A DNA stretch of 64,000 bases, taken from Cenococcum geophilum 1.58 (Eukaryota > Ascomycota > Dothideomycetes > Gloniales > Gloniaceae). Positions 11,991-23,345 of this stretch are shown piece after piece; the first letter of the stretch is position 1, and each line of letters starts with the position of its first letter. The stretch covers positions 1,364,001 to 1,428,000 of the forward strand of contig KV748176.1 in the NCBI GenBank assembly GCA_001692895.1, read 5' to 3'. Under the pieces are notes generated by a model. The model searched no databases. It saw only the letters and a list, made by a program, of their open reading frames with translations, and was not told the origin of the DNA. The translations under genes were made by a program, and so were the position numbers.

Positions 11991-13411
11991 AGGAATTTAA
12001 GGACAATACCTAAATTTAAAAGTTAAATAGTAAGATTAGCAGTTTAAAGTATTAATAAATAGTGGAGTAATAAGGAACTATATTTTATTAGTAGCGGTTA
12101 AAAGAATAGGATTACTATATAGGAAAAAGGAGTACCCTTACCTATTAGTAATAATTTTAGGAGATCTAATAGCCCATAGAGGAGGGATTATTAACCTTAA
12201 AATAGGACCTATTTAGTTAACCATTAAAGGGAGATAGATTAAGATGTCTTTTAATATATTACTATTAGGGAATAATAAGGTAGTATTAGGAATGCCTTAG
12301 TTATAGGAATATAATCTAAAGATTAATTAGATTATAAGTTAGGTTAATATTAGGGATACTTAATAACGTAAGATATAATAATAAGCTAAGTTAGTATAGT
12401 ACTAAGTAGGAGCAACCTATAAAGAAATAGAAAAGGGATTAAATTATATACTAAAGAGATACTATAAGTATGGTAAGAAACTATAGTTACTAAAAAATAA
12501 GAAGCTGTTAAAGTATATAGCGTAGGACTATAAAATAGAATTAGAACTAGGAATAAGTTTAAGATTCTTTCTAATCTATAAGCTTACTAAAAAAGAAGGT
12601 AGAGTACTAAAGGAGTTTATTTAGGAGAACTTACGAAAGGGATATATTAGACTATTATAGTTATTAGCAGGTTATCCAGTACTATTTATACTAAAGAAAA
12701 ATAGTAAACTAAGACTTTGTATTAACTATAGACAGTTAAATAGTATTACTAGAAAGGATAGGTATTCTTTACCCTTAATTAGCGAAATCTAAGATAGGAT
12801 AGGTAATATATAAATCTTTATAAAGATAAATCTAAGATAGGCGTACCATTAAATTAGGATTAAGGAAGGCGATAAATAAAAGGCAGCCTTTAGGTTAAAG
12901 GAAGGACTATATAAACTATTAGTTATGCAATTTGGGCTTATAAACGCACTAGTAATATTTTAGAAACGTATTAATAATGTATTAGGAGAATACTTAGATA
13001 AGTTTGTTATAGTATACCTTAATAATATTATTATCTACTTAATAACTAAGGAAGAGTACGGAGAATATATTAAATAGGTTTTAAAGAGACTATAAGAAGA
13101 ACAAATACTAGTAGTAATTGAGAAATGCGAGTTCTTTACTAGGAAGACNAATTTTATTAGATTTATTATTAAACTAGGCTAACTTAGTATAGATTTAAAG
13201 AAGATTAAGGCTATAATAAATTGGTAGGAACTAAAGAATATTATATAGTTAAGATTGTTTTTAAGGTTTTGCAATTACTATAGAAGGTTTATAGCGTAAT
13301 AGTTAAAGGATATTAAACTATTTACGCAATTAACAAAAAAAGAAAAACTATAGGCGTAGGGAAAAGAATAGGAAGAGGTATTTAAAAAAAGTTAAGAAAC
13401 TATTTACCTAG
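11991..13411 (+). pseudogene. A1 protease and reverse transcriptase region (fossil)
   Basis: After a protease-like stretch (about 12010-12310), reverse transcriptase is clear from about 12530. It shows [19 protein letters not shown], a LPLISEI-like motif, and the palm motif in the form VIVYLNNIIIYL (about 13005-13040), followed by the thumb segment FYRRFI. The frame is cut at 13411 by A2 (duplication CCTAG at 13407-13411 and 40846-40850). It is broken, with dozens of breaks. Confidence 0.8.
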
Positions 13412-13835
13412 TGTAACGGAACCTTATAGTAAGTACTATAATAGGCTTATTATTAGGCTAGGTATATAGGTGATATAAATTAAAGTTAACAACGTAATAA
13501 TAACTAGTGGAGTAGTTGCCTAATAGATTAACTCTAATTATATTCTAAGAATTACTATAAGGAAGGAACNATCTAGGTAGGGATTAAGGGTCCTTAAATA
13601 CACAACCATACTCTTATAAAATCCTCCCTATATATAATATACGCGTACTCTATTTACTTTATTACGGATTATATAGATCCTATAGATTATATAAATTATA
13701 TTATATAACCTTACTTACTATTCCTTATTATATAGTTCTATCGGCTCTATTCTAGACTGTACTTAAATTAACTAACTAGCTTCTTTTAACTCTTCTCCTA
13801 GTAGTTATAATATTATACTTAAAGCGTTTATAATA
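13412..13835 (-). repeat. A2 3' LTR
   Basis: Reads TGTAACGGAACC at its left edge and AAAGCGTTTATAATA at its right edge on the plus strand. It is 424 bp long, equal to the other A-family LTRs, and is the reverse complement of 43475-43898. Confidence 0.88.
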
Positions 13836-15727
13836 CTATTTCCCTTCTATCTATTTTTATCCTTAAAGATTCCTAATATCTCTAAGTTGTTTATTAGAGG
13901 TATAATATCTATCTAATTAATTTAGTTAATATTATTACTTATTATACCTAAAGCAATTTCTTCTTCCTTAACCACTTATTGTATTTATACTATTGCTATA
14001 ATATTATCTCTTAGCGAGATTATACCGTCTCCGTGTTCTCGTTGCCTAAAAAAGGGGTTAGTTTATATTACGTTGGTAAACCTATCCTTATAATAACTAT
14101 CCTCTTACTTAGAGTATACTAAAGCAAATATTTATTCGTCTTATAACATTTACTCTATCTCTAATACTAAATATATATAACCTATTACTCTTAATAGTTG
14201 TCTTATTCCTTAATTAATTTGTCTTAAGGTCTTATATTTAATCTATTACTGCATAACTAAATAATAAACTATCTGTTACTCTAGTAGAGTTATACTATTC
14301 CTAGAACGCTAAATAAGAGGCTGCTAATACTTAGTAATAGGCCCTTAAGTCTCGTCTAGCGGCGTCTACTTGGTTAATCCATCTTAAGAAAGTTTGTAAG
14401 AAGGTTTATTTTAAGAAGTAGAAACTTATAGAATAGGGTTTATAGGAGCTTAGTAATAAGAAAACGGACTCTCCTTTAATTAAGAAGGAAATAGATCTAA
14501 GTAGCTTAGCAACTACTCTTCTTAGGTCCCCCTTAGGTGACTTATTTTTTTATAATCCTTTTTTATTAATGCTGCCTAACCTAATCTCTTCCGATACTCC
14601 TATACCTTTCTTATAGTATTCTTTAAATTTTCTAGTAGCTCCTAGGTAGTCTTAGTGTAGCCTATTTACTTAACCTTATACTATATTTTATTATTAATAT
14701 CCTTATAACTAATAATCTTTAAAACTTACTATTTATCTTTTTCTTACCCTTTATATATGTCTGCTTTATAAACTAGTAGCTTAATATTCCTATATACTAG
14801 CTCTAGTATTATAATATACTGTATAGGGTAGATCTTTATTTTAGCTAGTAGGTCTAATTTAAATATAACTGGTGAAATCTTCTACGTAATTTTAAAAGGT
14901 CCTAGTCTAACATAGTCTAACNTCTTACTTAGTCGTTAACTCTTAAATTTTTTGTATAATAGCTATACTTTATCTCCCTCCTTAAGATCTAGTCCTTTAA
15001 ATCTCTTAGCATTATAGTACTTTTTTATTTTCTTTTATACTTCCTTTGCTGATTCTATAAGGTTTATATAAAGATTTATTAACGTCTTTATTCTTTCTTT
15101 AGCTATACTACTTATTTTCTTTACTTACTATAGTAATAGTAATGTCCTTAGTTTATATCTATAGTTTGCTTTAAATGGTAATATACCTATTTCTTCTTAT
15201 AGTGTTGCATTATATATAAACTATATAATTAGTAATAGCGATACCTAATTATTCTGTACGTGATTAATATAATGCCTTAGATACTACTCTAGTGTCTAAT
15301 TTAATCTTTCTATTTAGCTGTCTGTCTGTGGATAATATATAGTAAAAGTTGCTACTCTAACTCCTTATTCCACTAAGAATACCTCTTAGAATACTACTAT
15401 AAATCTTAGATCTCTATTTAATATAATCTTACTTAATACTCCGTACCTTATAAATACTTCCTTAATATAGATTTTAGCGATATCTTCTACTAATATTTCT
15501 TCTATATATACTATAAAGTATCCCTACTTTATAAGCTTATCTACTATTACTAAAATCGCGATATAATCTTATTTAGTAATAGGATCTCTTAACTTTGGTA
15601 ATTTAATAATAAAGTCCTATAATATAACCTCCTATAGTCTTTCTAGTATTTTAATAGGTTATAGCCCTCTATATAGCTTATGCCTTATTAGTTTATTCCT
15701 TTAGTAATCTAGATATTTCTTTATAAC
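13836..15727 (-). pseudogene. A2 3' region, chromodomain and distal integrase (fossil)
   Basis: The 700 bp nearest the LTR (13836-14560) are untranslated or unrecognised and match 42780-43474 of A1 in reverse. The chromodomain lies at about 14620-14735 on the minus strand, followed (reading leftwards in the gene) by integrase C-terminal sequence. It is cut by the solo LTR at 15728. It is a broken fossil. Confidence 0.75.
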
Positions 15728-15998
15728 TGTATAATTACAGCACCTGCTATACCAACCGCGTGCTTACGCGTTCGGTACACCAGGTACGCGTTTACGCGTT
15801 CAGTGCACCAACCACTCGCTTACGCGTCTGGTGCACTTATAAAGCACTAACTAATTAGGGGGGAGGTGCATCAGTATATAGACCACGTAGTCTGCTTCAT
15901 ACAATCGACAGTCACCATCATCCAAAAGAGCATACGATACTATACGTATTTCGTGCCCCTAGATCTAACTCACTCGTGCTATTAAGTTAGTACGAACA
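15728..15998. repeat. Solo LTR inserted in A2
   Basis: A 271-bp insertion, TGTATAATTACAG to GTACGAACA, flanked by a 5-bp duplication ATAAC (15723-15727 and 15999-16003). It is absent from the matching A1 sequence near 41590, which supplies the empty site. It holds three tandem 28-bp units (about 15749-15834) that look like U3 repeats, and a TATA-like AGTATATAGAC. Unlike its surroundings it keeps ordinary CpA and TpG, so it is younger than the RIP of A2 or escaped it. The parent element is not present in the window. Confidence 0.8.
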
Positions 15999-16003
15999 AT
16001 AAC

Positions 16004-19000
16004 TTTTTATGCTAGCCCCTAGATTCCGTTAATACTATATTCCTCTTAGAGCCTTAACACTAAGCCCCTAGCTCTATTATGTCCTTAAGTTATCCCTTTA
16101 TAAAAATCTTCTATAAAGTGTTCTGCTATGCTTTTTAGGATATACTTTACCTCTCTATACTTATACAGTATTTCTTCTTCTAGGTGTTTTAACTGTTCTT
16201 CTAGTTGTACCTTAAAGATCCTTTATGCCTAAAAGCTCTCTAGTATTTTATAAATTCTATCCGTTTTATTGTCTTCTTAAGTTGCTATAATTTTTGGATA
16301 ATTGTACCTAATTAGTCTATCTATATCTTTTTGTAGTAAAGCTCCTAATAGCTTCTTATTATTTTATAGTTTAGCTTTTTAACTTAGAGCGTCTACTTAT
16401 ATATTATCTGTGCCCTTAGTATACTAAATCTTAAAATGGTATTCTATAAGTATCTCTATCCATCTAACCTATCTTTAGTTAAGTTCCTTTGTTATTAGGA
16501 ATCCTATTAGGTTCTTATAATTCGTTTTAACTATAAATAGTTTCTTTATACCTTATAAGAATGCTCTCTATTTTTTTAGCGTTGCGATTATACCTAATAA
16601 CTCCTTGTTGTAGATGTCGTGGTTTAACTCTAATAGTGTTATTTTCCGACTATAATATACTACTAGGTACCATCCGTCTTAATATCTCTATATAAAGTAC
16701 GCCCCTAGTATATAATCTAATACGTCTATTTCTATAACCGTCTTTAGTTCTAGTTAATAAATCTTAAGAACTGGCTCTTAGGTAAATAATTCTTTAACTC
16801 TTTTAAATAATTCCCGCTATTCCTCTCCCTATACCCATAGTTCTTCTTTCTTTATTAATCGCGTAAATGGCTTAATATCCTTTAACTACTGCGCTATAAA
16901 CCTTCTATAGTAATTATAAAAACCTAGAAATAATCTTAACTATATAATATTCTTTAGTTCCTACTAATTTACTATAGCCTTAATCTTCTTTAGGTTAATA
17001 CTAAGTTAGCCTAATTTAATAATAAATCTAACAAAATATATCTTCCTAGTAAAGAATTTGCATTTCTTAATTGCTACTAGTATCTACTATTCTTATAGTT
17101 TCTTTAAGACCTATTTAACGTATTCCTCGTATTCTTCCTTAGTTATTAAGTAGATAATAATATCGTTAAGATATACTATAATAAATTTATCTAAGTATTC
17201 TCCTAATATATTATTAATACGTTTCTAGAACATTACTAGTGCGTTTATAAGCCCAAATTGTATAACTAATAGTTTATATAGTCCTTCCTTTAACCTAAAG
17301 GCTGCTTTCCATTTATCGCCCTTCTTAATTTTGATTTAATGGTATACCTATCTTAGATCTATCTTTGTAAAAATTTGCGCATTGCCTATCCTATTTTAGA
17401 TTTCGCTAATTAAGGGTAAAGGATACCTATCCTTTCTAGTAATACTATTTAACTGTCTATAGTTAATATACAGCCTTAATTTGCTATTTATCTTTGGTAC
17501 GAATAGTACTAGATAACCCGCTAATAACTGCAATGGTCTAATATATCCCTTTTATAGATTTTCTTAGATAAACTCTTTTAATGCTCTACCTTCTTCTTTA
17601 GTAAGCTTATAAGTTAAAAAGAACCTTAAACTTGTTCCTGGTTCTAACTCTATCTTACAGTCCTATACTATATATTTTAACAGCTTTTCACTCTCTAGTA
17701 ACTATAGTTTTTTACTATACTTGTGGTATCTCTTTAGTATATAACTTAAGCCTCGCTTAGTCTCTTTATATATTACTCTGACTTAGTACTATACTAACTT
17801 AGCCTGCTATTACATCTTACGTTATTAAGTATCCCTAATATTGACTTAACCTATAATCTAATTAATCTTTAGATTATATTCCTATAACTAAGGCATCCCT
17901 AATACTGCCTTATTGTTCCCTAATAGTAGTATATTAAAGGACATCTTAATTTATCTCCCTTTAATAGTTAGCTAAATAGGTCCTGTTTTAAGATTAATAA
18001 TACCTCCTCTATAGGCTATTAGGTTTCCTAAAATTGTTACTAATAGGTAAGGGTGCTCTTTTTTTCTATATAGTAATCCCATTCTTTTAACTACTATTAG
18101 TAAGATATAGTTCCTTATTACTTTACTATCTATTAACGCTTTAAACTATTAATCTTGCTATTTAACTTGTAGATTTAGGTGTTGTTCTTAAATTCCTTTA
18201 AGGGTTTAAGGCTCTACTACTAGTTCCCTTTAGTTCTATAGGCCTCTACTTTTTCTAACTATTAGCTACTTAATCCCGTTTATACTTAGTCCTCTTTTAG
18301 CTAAGACTTAGTCCGCTTTTTATCTTTAATATGCTATAGATATGTGTTCTCTAAGCATTCCCACTATTATTGTCCGTCTAGGTATTTTTTTTATAAGGAA
18401 TTTTCCTGGCTAAAGTATTAAGTCCCCTAACTCCTAAACTTCTATTAGGTGCCAGCTATATATATACTTAATATTTCTATACTTTTTCTCTTCTATTATC
18501 TAATATATTCTTATAGGGTATTTCCTATACTTATTTTTAGGTGCTCTATATATATTGCACGTATTATCTATATATGCAATCTATACTAACGTATAATATG
18601 CTTAGTATCTTAGGTTAACTCTTAGCTTGTCTTTATCCTTAAGTTTAAACCTTTATTGTGTTAATCTAAGCGTTATAACCTTATTTATAGGTACTAAGAT
18701 ACATCTCTTGCTTCTTTAGTCCTCTAAACGCTCCTCTAGATCCTTTAACGTTATAATTAAGGCCCCTTTAATATAACTTATCGCCTTTTCCGTAATTGGG
18801 TGGTTTTAGATAACTTTTTTATCTAACTATATATAGAAATCTTCCTATTTATCATTATGCCTTTATCTATACTACTTTTAGTATAGCTACTAAAGTATAT
18901 ACAGTTTGTCCGTAAGGAAGTATCTTCTTATTACTGCGTTATAATAGCCTTTAGTATATCGTTCTTTGAACCTAGTTGGAATCCCTAAATTCTCTTTATT

Positions 19001-19608
19001 TTCTAGTTTAGTAAGCCACTTAGCTCTTAGTGTACCTATCCTAGGTCTATTAGTAACTTTTTATATAGGTGCTCTATCCTTAGTATGTCCTAGTGTATTA
19101 GTTCTCTAATTTAACTTTTGCTGTTACTATGTAATGATTCTTATCCTAAATTCTATTATAGTTTCCTTTGGTTTTTGCCCTATAAGTAGATCCTTAAAGT
19201 TGTCTTGCTTTTTAATCTTATTAATAGCCCTTGTTTATATTTCGAAATCTTAGTTTTATAGGATTCTTAATCCTAAGCTTGCTTCTGACTTAAGCTTTAC
19301 TTTTACCTTAGTCTAACTAGGCTTACTTAGTGTTCTTATCTTATTTTAAGAATCTTAAATCTTACTTATCTTGTCTTAAGAATCTTGTGCTTGTGGGAAA
19401 CTTTGTCCCAAGCTTATTTATATATTTTTAGACTAAGCTACTGCCCTACTCTATCGGTTCCTATTTATTATAGGTCCTTAGGTTTATCTTATCTTACTTT
19501 AAGATTCTTGGTCGTCTTTTATCTCTTCTTAAGAATCTTAAGCCTTTAGCCTTTTGCCTTTATTAAGTGCCGAAGTAGTTCGCTGTCCTACTTCTTTTAC
19601 GTCTTATA
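16004..19608 (-). pseudogene. A2 integrase, RNase H, RT, protease and part of gag (fossil)
   Basis: Minus-strand remnant matching A1. Integrase N-terminal part to about 16250, RNase H about 16370-16800, RT about 16880-17650 (palm motif at about 17165-17200), protease about 17850-18200, then gag to 19608. Gag is interrupted by the Tc1/mariner element at a TA. It is broken, with dozens of breaks, and decay is similar to A1. Confidence 0.8.
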
Positions 19609-21933
19609 CACCACCTTGTCACATCTCGTTGTAAGTGCGTGTCGATCAAGCCTCCTACTAGCCGTATATGGATCGATCGGCGATATCAAATGGAAATATC
19701 CGAATAACCTCAACTCGTGATGCGACCGCGACGCCTTTAACGCCTTTGACTCATTTTCTTCAGCTCTACGATCAGGTGCTCTCCTGGTACGGTCGTGACG
19801 AGGCTCTTCTTAATTTTATATTACTAACTAATATTCTTAATACTTAACGCGTTTCTTTATATAGAAAGACTTATACGCCTCTTTAAGCGGCCTTATCCGT
19901 AATAGTAGAGATTATAACAAAGTAGAGAGGTGGTGACGGTGGTAGTAAGCGGTTGGGTAAGTAATTAGGTTAGAGGGATGACTTAGGGGACGACTTAGGG
20001 GACGACTTAGGGGATAACTTTTGGTAGGTATGGCGAGCTTAAGGTTATATAAAAGGACAGTATATTACTCTTATTAAAATTAGCCCTTTTTATACTAGAA
20101 TTAATCGTTTCTAATACTGATCTATATATACTTCTTTAGATATAGCCTCCAACGAGAATTTAGACGAAAATTAATCCCTAAGTATACCTCCCCCTATATA
20201 TTCTTCTACCCTTCCTCCCTTATATACTAAACGCAATATTTAGCCAAATTAAAGAGCTCTACCTAGCTTTTCTAATATTATCTTCCGTTTAATTTCGCCT
20301 TTTTAGGCCTTTACTGGACCTGCTTTTAATGCAACTATAATACTTAATATAGTGTTACTAGATGTACCTACAGCACCATTTTCTCCCTCCTTTTAGGCAT
20401 CTCCCTTCCCTTAGGTATCTCCCTCTCCTTAAGTATCTCCTTTAACGCCTAATCGCTAGGAGCGCCGAGCTTATAATTAAATTATTTAGAATACCTTATA
20501 TAAAGCCTAAAGAGAGTTACGGCACAAAGACCAGAGGATTAAGTAATACTACCGCTATATTAATGAGTATTGGTAGAGCGTAATTGTATAGGCGTGCGAT
20601 CTTTGCTAATGTGGCTCCGTACTATATAAAATATAGTATATAATTAAAGCCTTCTAAAACGTTCTCTCTATGCCTTTTACTACTATCGTAACTACTTTAT
20701 AAGAGCCTCTATTAACTATATACGCCATCTATAATAAACTATTAACTCCGTAATATAGTGGCTTTAGAAATCGCCTTGGGTATAATATACCTACGCGTTA
20801 ACGCCTAGTTAACTTTATTAAATCTTACAATTGGGCCCGTACTGCCACCTATATTAAGCTCTCTGCTAAAATAGGACACTACGCTTCCAACTCTATAATT
20901 AGGTAATTACTAAAAAAGGAAAGCTTCTAGTAATGTGTTGCTTACCTAAAACTGTAGCTTACCTAAAGGCAGCGCTAAGAGCGACTTGCATTCGCCTACT
21001 ATATAAGCTTATAGACGATTAAAGACTAGTTTAAGATTATATGGATAGACGAATCTGTAATATACTATAGTGGCCACTAGCGTGTTTTTATAACTTGACG
21101 GCCTTATAAATAATTTTACCCCTACTACCTTTAGCTAAGACTCCGCAATATACCTTATATAATAATTTAGGCTTACTTTATAGGTATTAAGAAAGGGCCT
21201 TTAGTCTTTTGGAATAAGTAGGAATGGGGTAATATTATAGCTTAAGGCTTCTAAGATTATATTTACCTAAGCCTAAAGAACTTCTACGAATACTATAATA
21301 GGGAGTACTATATATATATTAACCCCCCCTAGTTATTTAATCCTACCCTATCTATTATATAAATGGACGGCGCACCCGTATATAAAGCTCGATCTACTAT
21401 AGCTAAATTTACGGCTAACTAAATCTAACTACTTAATTGGCCTCTAAATAGCCCTAATCTTAACCTAATTAAAGCTCTTTAGAAGATAATAAAGGAATAA
21501 ATTACCTAGCGTTGCAATAAGCCTTATACGGAGGAGCAGATATAATAGGTAATTTAGGAGAAGTAGGATAAGATTACGGAAGAAGATTTATACCAACTTG
21601 TTATATCTATAAGGCAATATATACGCGATATAATTGCAGCTAAAGGGGGCATAACTAAGTAGTAGATTTAGGTGAGAACTTAAAGAAAGGAATTAAACAC
21701 TTATTTAGCAATTTGATAATTGCTTAATTGCTCCTCTATAGAAATTAGTATATAGGTAAAATCCCTTATAATCGCTTAATTTGAAAAGCTATATTTGATT
21801 TTAATATGGGCGTCTTTCTAAGCGTGTTGATCCGTTAGAGACTAACCCCATTTTGCCTAGTAAAACAGACAGCGTTCTTTAAATAATTAGCAGCGCTAAT
21901 AAGGCACTTACAGCGAAATGTGCTAGGGTGGTG
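19609..21933 (+). mobile_element. Tc1/mariner DNA transposon (DD34E type)
   Basis: A 2325-bp element inserted in the A2 gag remnant at a duplicated TA (19607-19608 and 21934-21935). The empty site is visible in A1 near 10585. Terminal inverted repeats of about 30 bp start CACCACC and match at about 25 of 30 positions. The interior carries a plus-strand transposase remnant. Cut-and-paste elements of this group always use TA. The first 190 bp (19615-19810) look unmutated, while the rest has RIP-type bias. The element cannot act now. Confidence 0.9.
20440..21690 (+). pseudogene. Tc1/mariner transposase remnant
   Basis: The DDE domain is readable on the plus strand: WIDES with the first catalytic aspartate at 21048-21050, FWNK-like sequence before 21230, MDGAPVYKA with the second aspartate at 21366-21368, and WPLNSPNLNLI ending at the third catalytic position (21471-21473). 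There are 34 residues between the last two positions, so the type is DD34E, as in Tc1. The third catalytic codon is now AAA (lysine) in place of glutamate. Several in-frame TAG/TAA codons stand where TGG or CAG would be expected, for example just after the catalytic block. The helix-turn-helix N-terminus is only vaguely recognisable (about 20440-20560). It is dead through RIP. Confidence 0.8.
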
Positions 21934-21935
21934 TA

Positions 21936-22335
21936 AAGTAATAGACATTATATCTAGTGGGGTCTTAATCCCTACTAATGTTCCCTACTCTGTAGTGGAA
22001 TTATCCTCTACTTCCTATATAACATCTTTAAGGTTTATATATTTTTAGTAAACTGCCTTTATTGCCTTATTGTTATAAAATGTTTCGCCTATATTAAACT
22101 TATCGTCCTTAATATCCGATCTATAAACTAGTTTATTAGTTCCTCTATACTTTAAGGTTGTTAGCTCCTATAGCTAATAGCTCGCGCTATATTTAGCGTT
22201 TTTATAAATTTAGTATACGTTGTTATAATAAAACGTAAAGCTTCTAATTAAACACTCTTTTGTTCCTTATAGTACACTATTATTCCTTTATATATATATG
22301 TCTTCTACTAGTCTAGTTTCCTTTATTATATAGTA
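21936..22335 (-). pseudogene. A2 gag fragment between Tc1/mariner and C1
   Basis: About 400 bp of the minus-strand A2 gag region, the reverse complement of about 10190-10590 in A1. It is bounded by the transposon on the left and the 3' LTR of C1 on the right. Confidence 0.8.
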
Positions 22336-22558
22336 TGAGGTAAGGATATAGATAGGGAGTCCAATGATAGAATAATGGGTATATTGTATAGACAGAGACG
22401 AATCCTTAAGGGAAAAGGAGGAGTCTGTATGCGAGGTAGGAAGGGTTTTCCGTAGGTATATATAGAGCACGTGCCTTACGGGCGAGTCACCCCTAGGTTG
22501 CCCTAGGGTCGCCCGTACCTTACGGCTATATAACTATCTACTTAGGTTTTACCTAATA
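22336..22558 (-). repeat. C1 3' LTR with hairpin and TATA box
   Basis: 223 bp, plus-strand reading TGAGGTAAGG to ACCTAATA. On the minus strand it has a TATA-like CTCTATATATACC. It also has an inverted repeat with 8-bp arms ACGGGCGA (22478-22485) and TCGCCCGT (22509-22516) enclosing CCTAGG-type arms. The polypurine tract (minus strand AAAGGGGGGGGCAT) lies just right at 22559-22572. The minus-strand open frame at 22288-22470 is an artefact. Confidence 0.85.
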
Positions 22559-22572
22559 ATGCCCCCCCCTTT

Positions 22573-23345
22573 AAAAAGGGTCGTCCCCAATCCTTTATAT
22601 GCTTAAGCCTTAATAAAACCCTATAAAAAACCTTAGTAAGGAAAAAATTTAGAGGGGAAAGAGCGTTTTGATTTTGCGTATAGAGAGACGGGTAATACAC
22701 GTACACGGCGCGAAGATATTAAGGAACTTCGACCAGCGGTTAAAGTTGTCTAATTAGTCAGATTTGCCTTGCTAAGACTCCCCCACATTTAACCAAGCTA
22801 GTAGTAATTTTGTATACCCAGCATAGAAAATCCTAATTAGTCTATTTAACAAGTAGAGCTAGTAGAGCTCAATACCATCGCCTAAATTTGGTAGACCAGA
22901 AATATTCTAAAAGCTTACTTATATAGGCAGGTCGCTAGTACCTCGTGGGTTGGTTATAGGTTATTCGTATACAGCTAGATTCGTAAACGGTAAGGCTATA
23001 TACCTATTAAATCCGCCGCTAACCCTACTTTAGCCTTACGCTATACTAGCGTAGCGCCGTATATACTTTATGGGTAGGTTATAGGTTACTTATATGCAGC
23101 CAGGTTTAGGACGGCAAGGCTATATACCCGTTAAATCCGCTACTAACCTATACTTTAGCCTTGCGCGTTATCTGTATAGCATATACGTGGAATAGTATAA
23201 GTTATTAGTATAGGTTACCACTAGCGGGTTACTAGCAGGTTGTGGACCCTAGTTAAATAGACCCCAGTTATAAATAGGCCTATTCTCTAATATATAAGCA
23301 ATCTGCTTAGCTGGCATAAAGTAACGGATTAGGTCTAGGAAGGGT
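22573..23345 (-). other. C1 3' untranslated region
   Basis: Non-coding. It contains the palindrome-rich module (about 22700-22900; AACTTCGACCAGCGGTTAAAGTT-type palindrome at about 22718) and a tandem duplication of about 125 bp (22941-23066 and 23067-23190). The same arrangement occurs in C2 (49765-50530). Confidence 0.6.

Noticed and set aside
22288-22470. 60-residue minus-strand open frame
   Set aside because: Spans the junction of A2 and the C1 LTR, so it cannot be an inherited gene.
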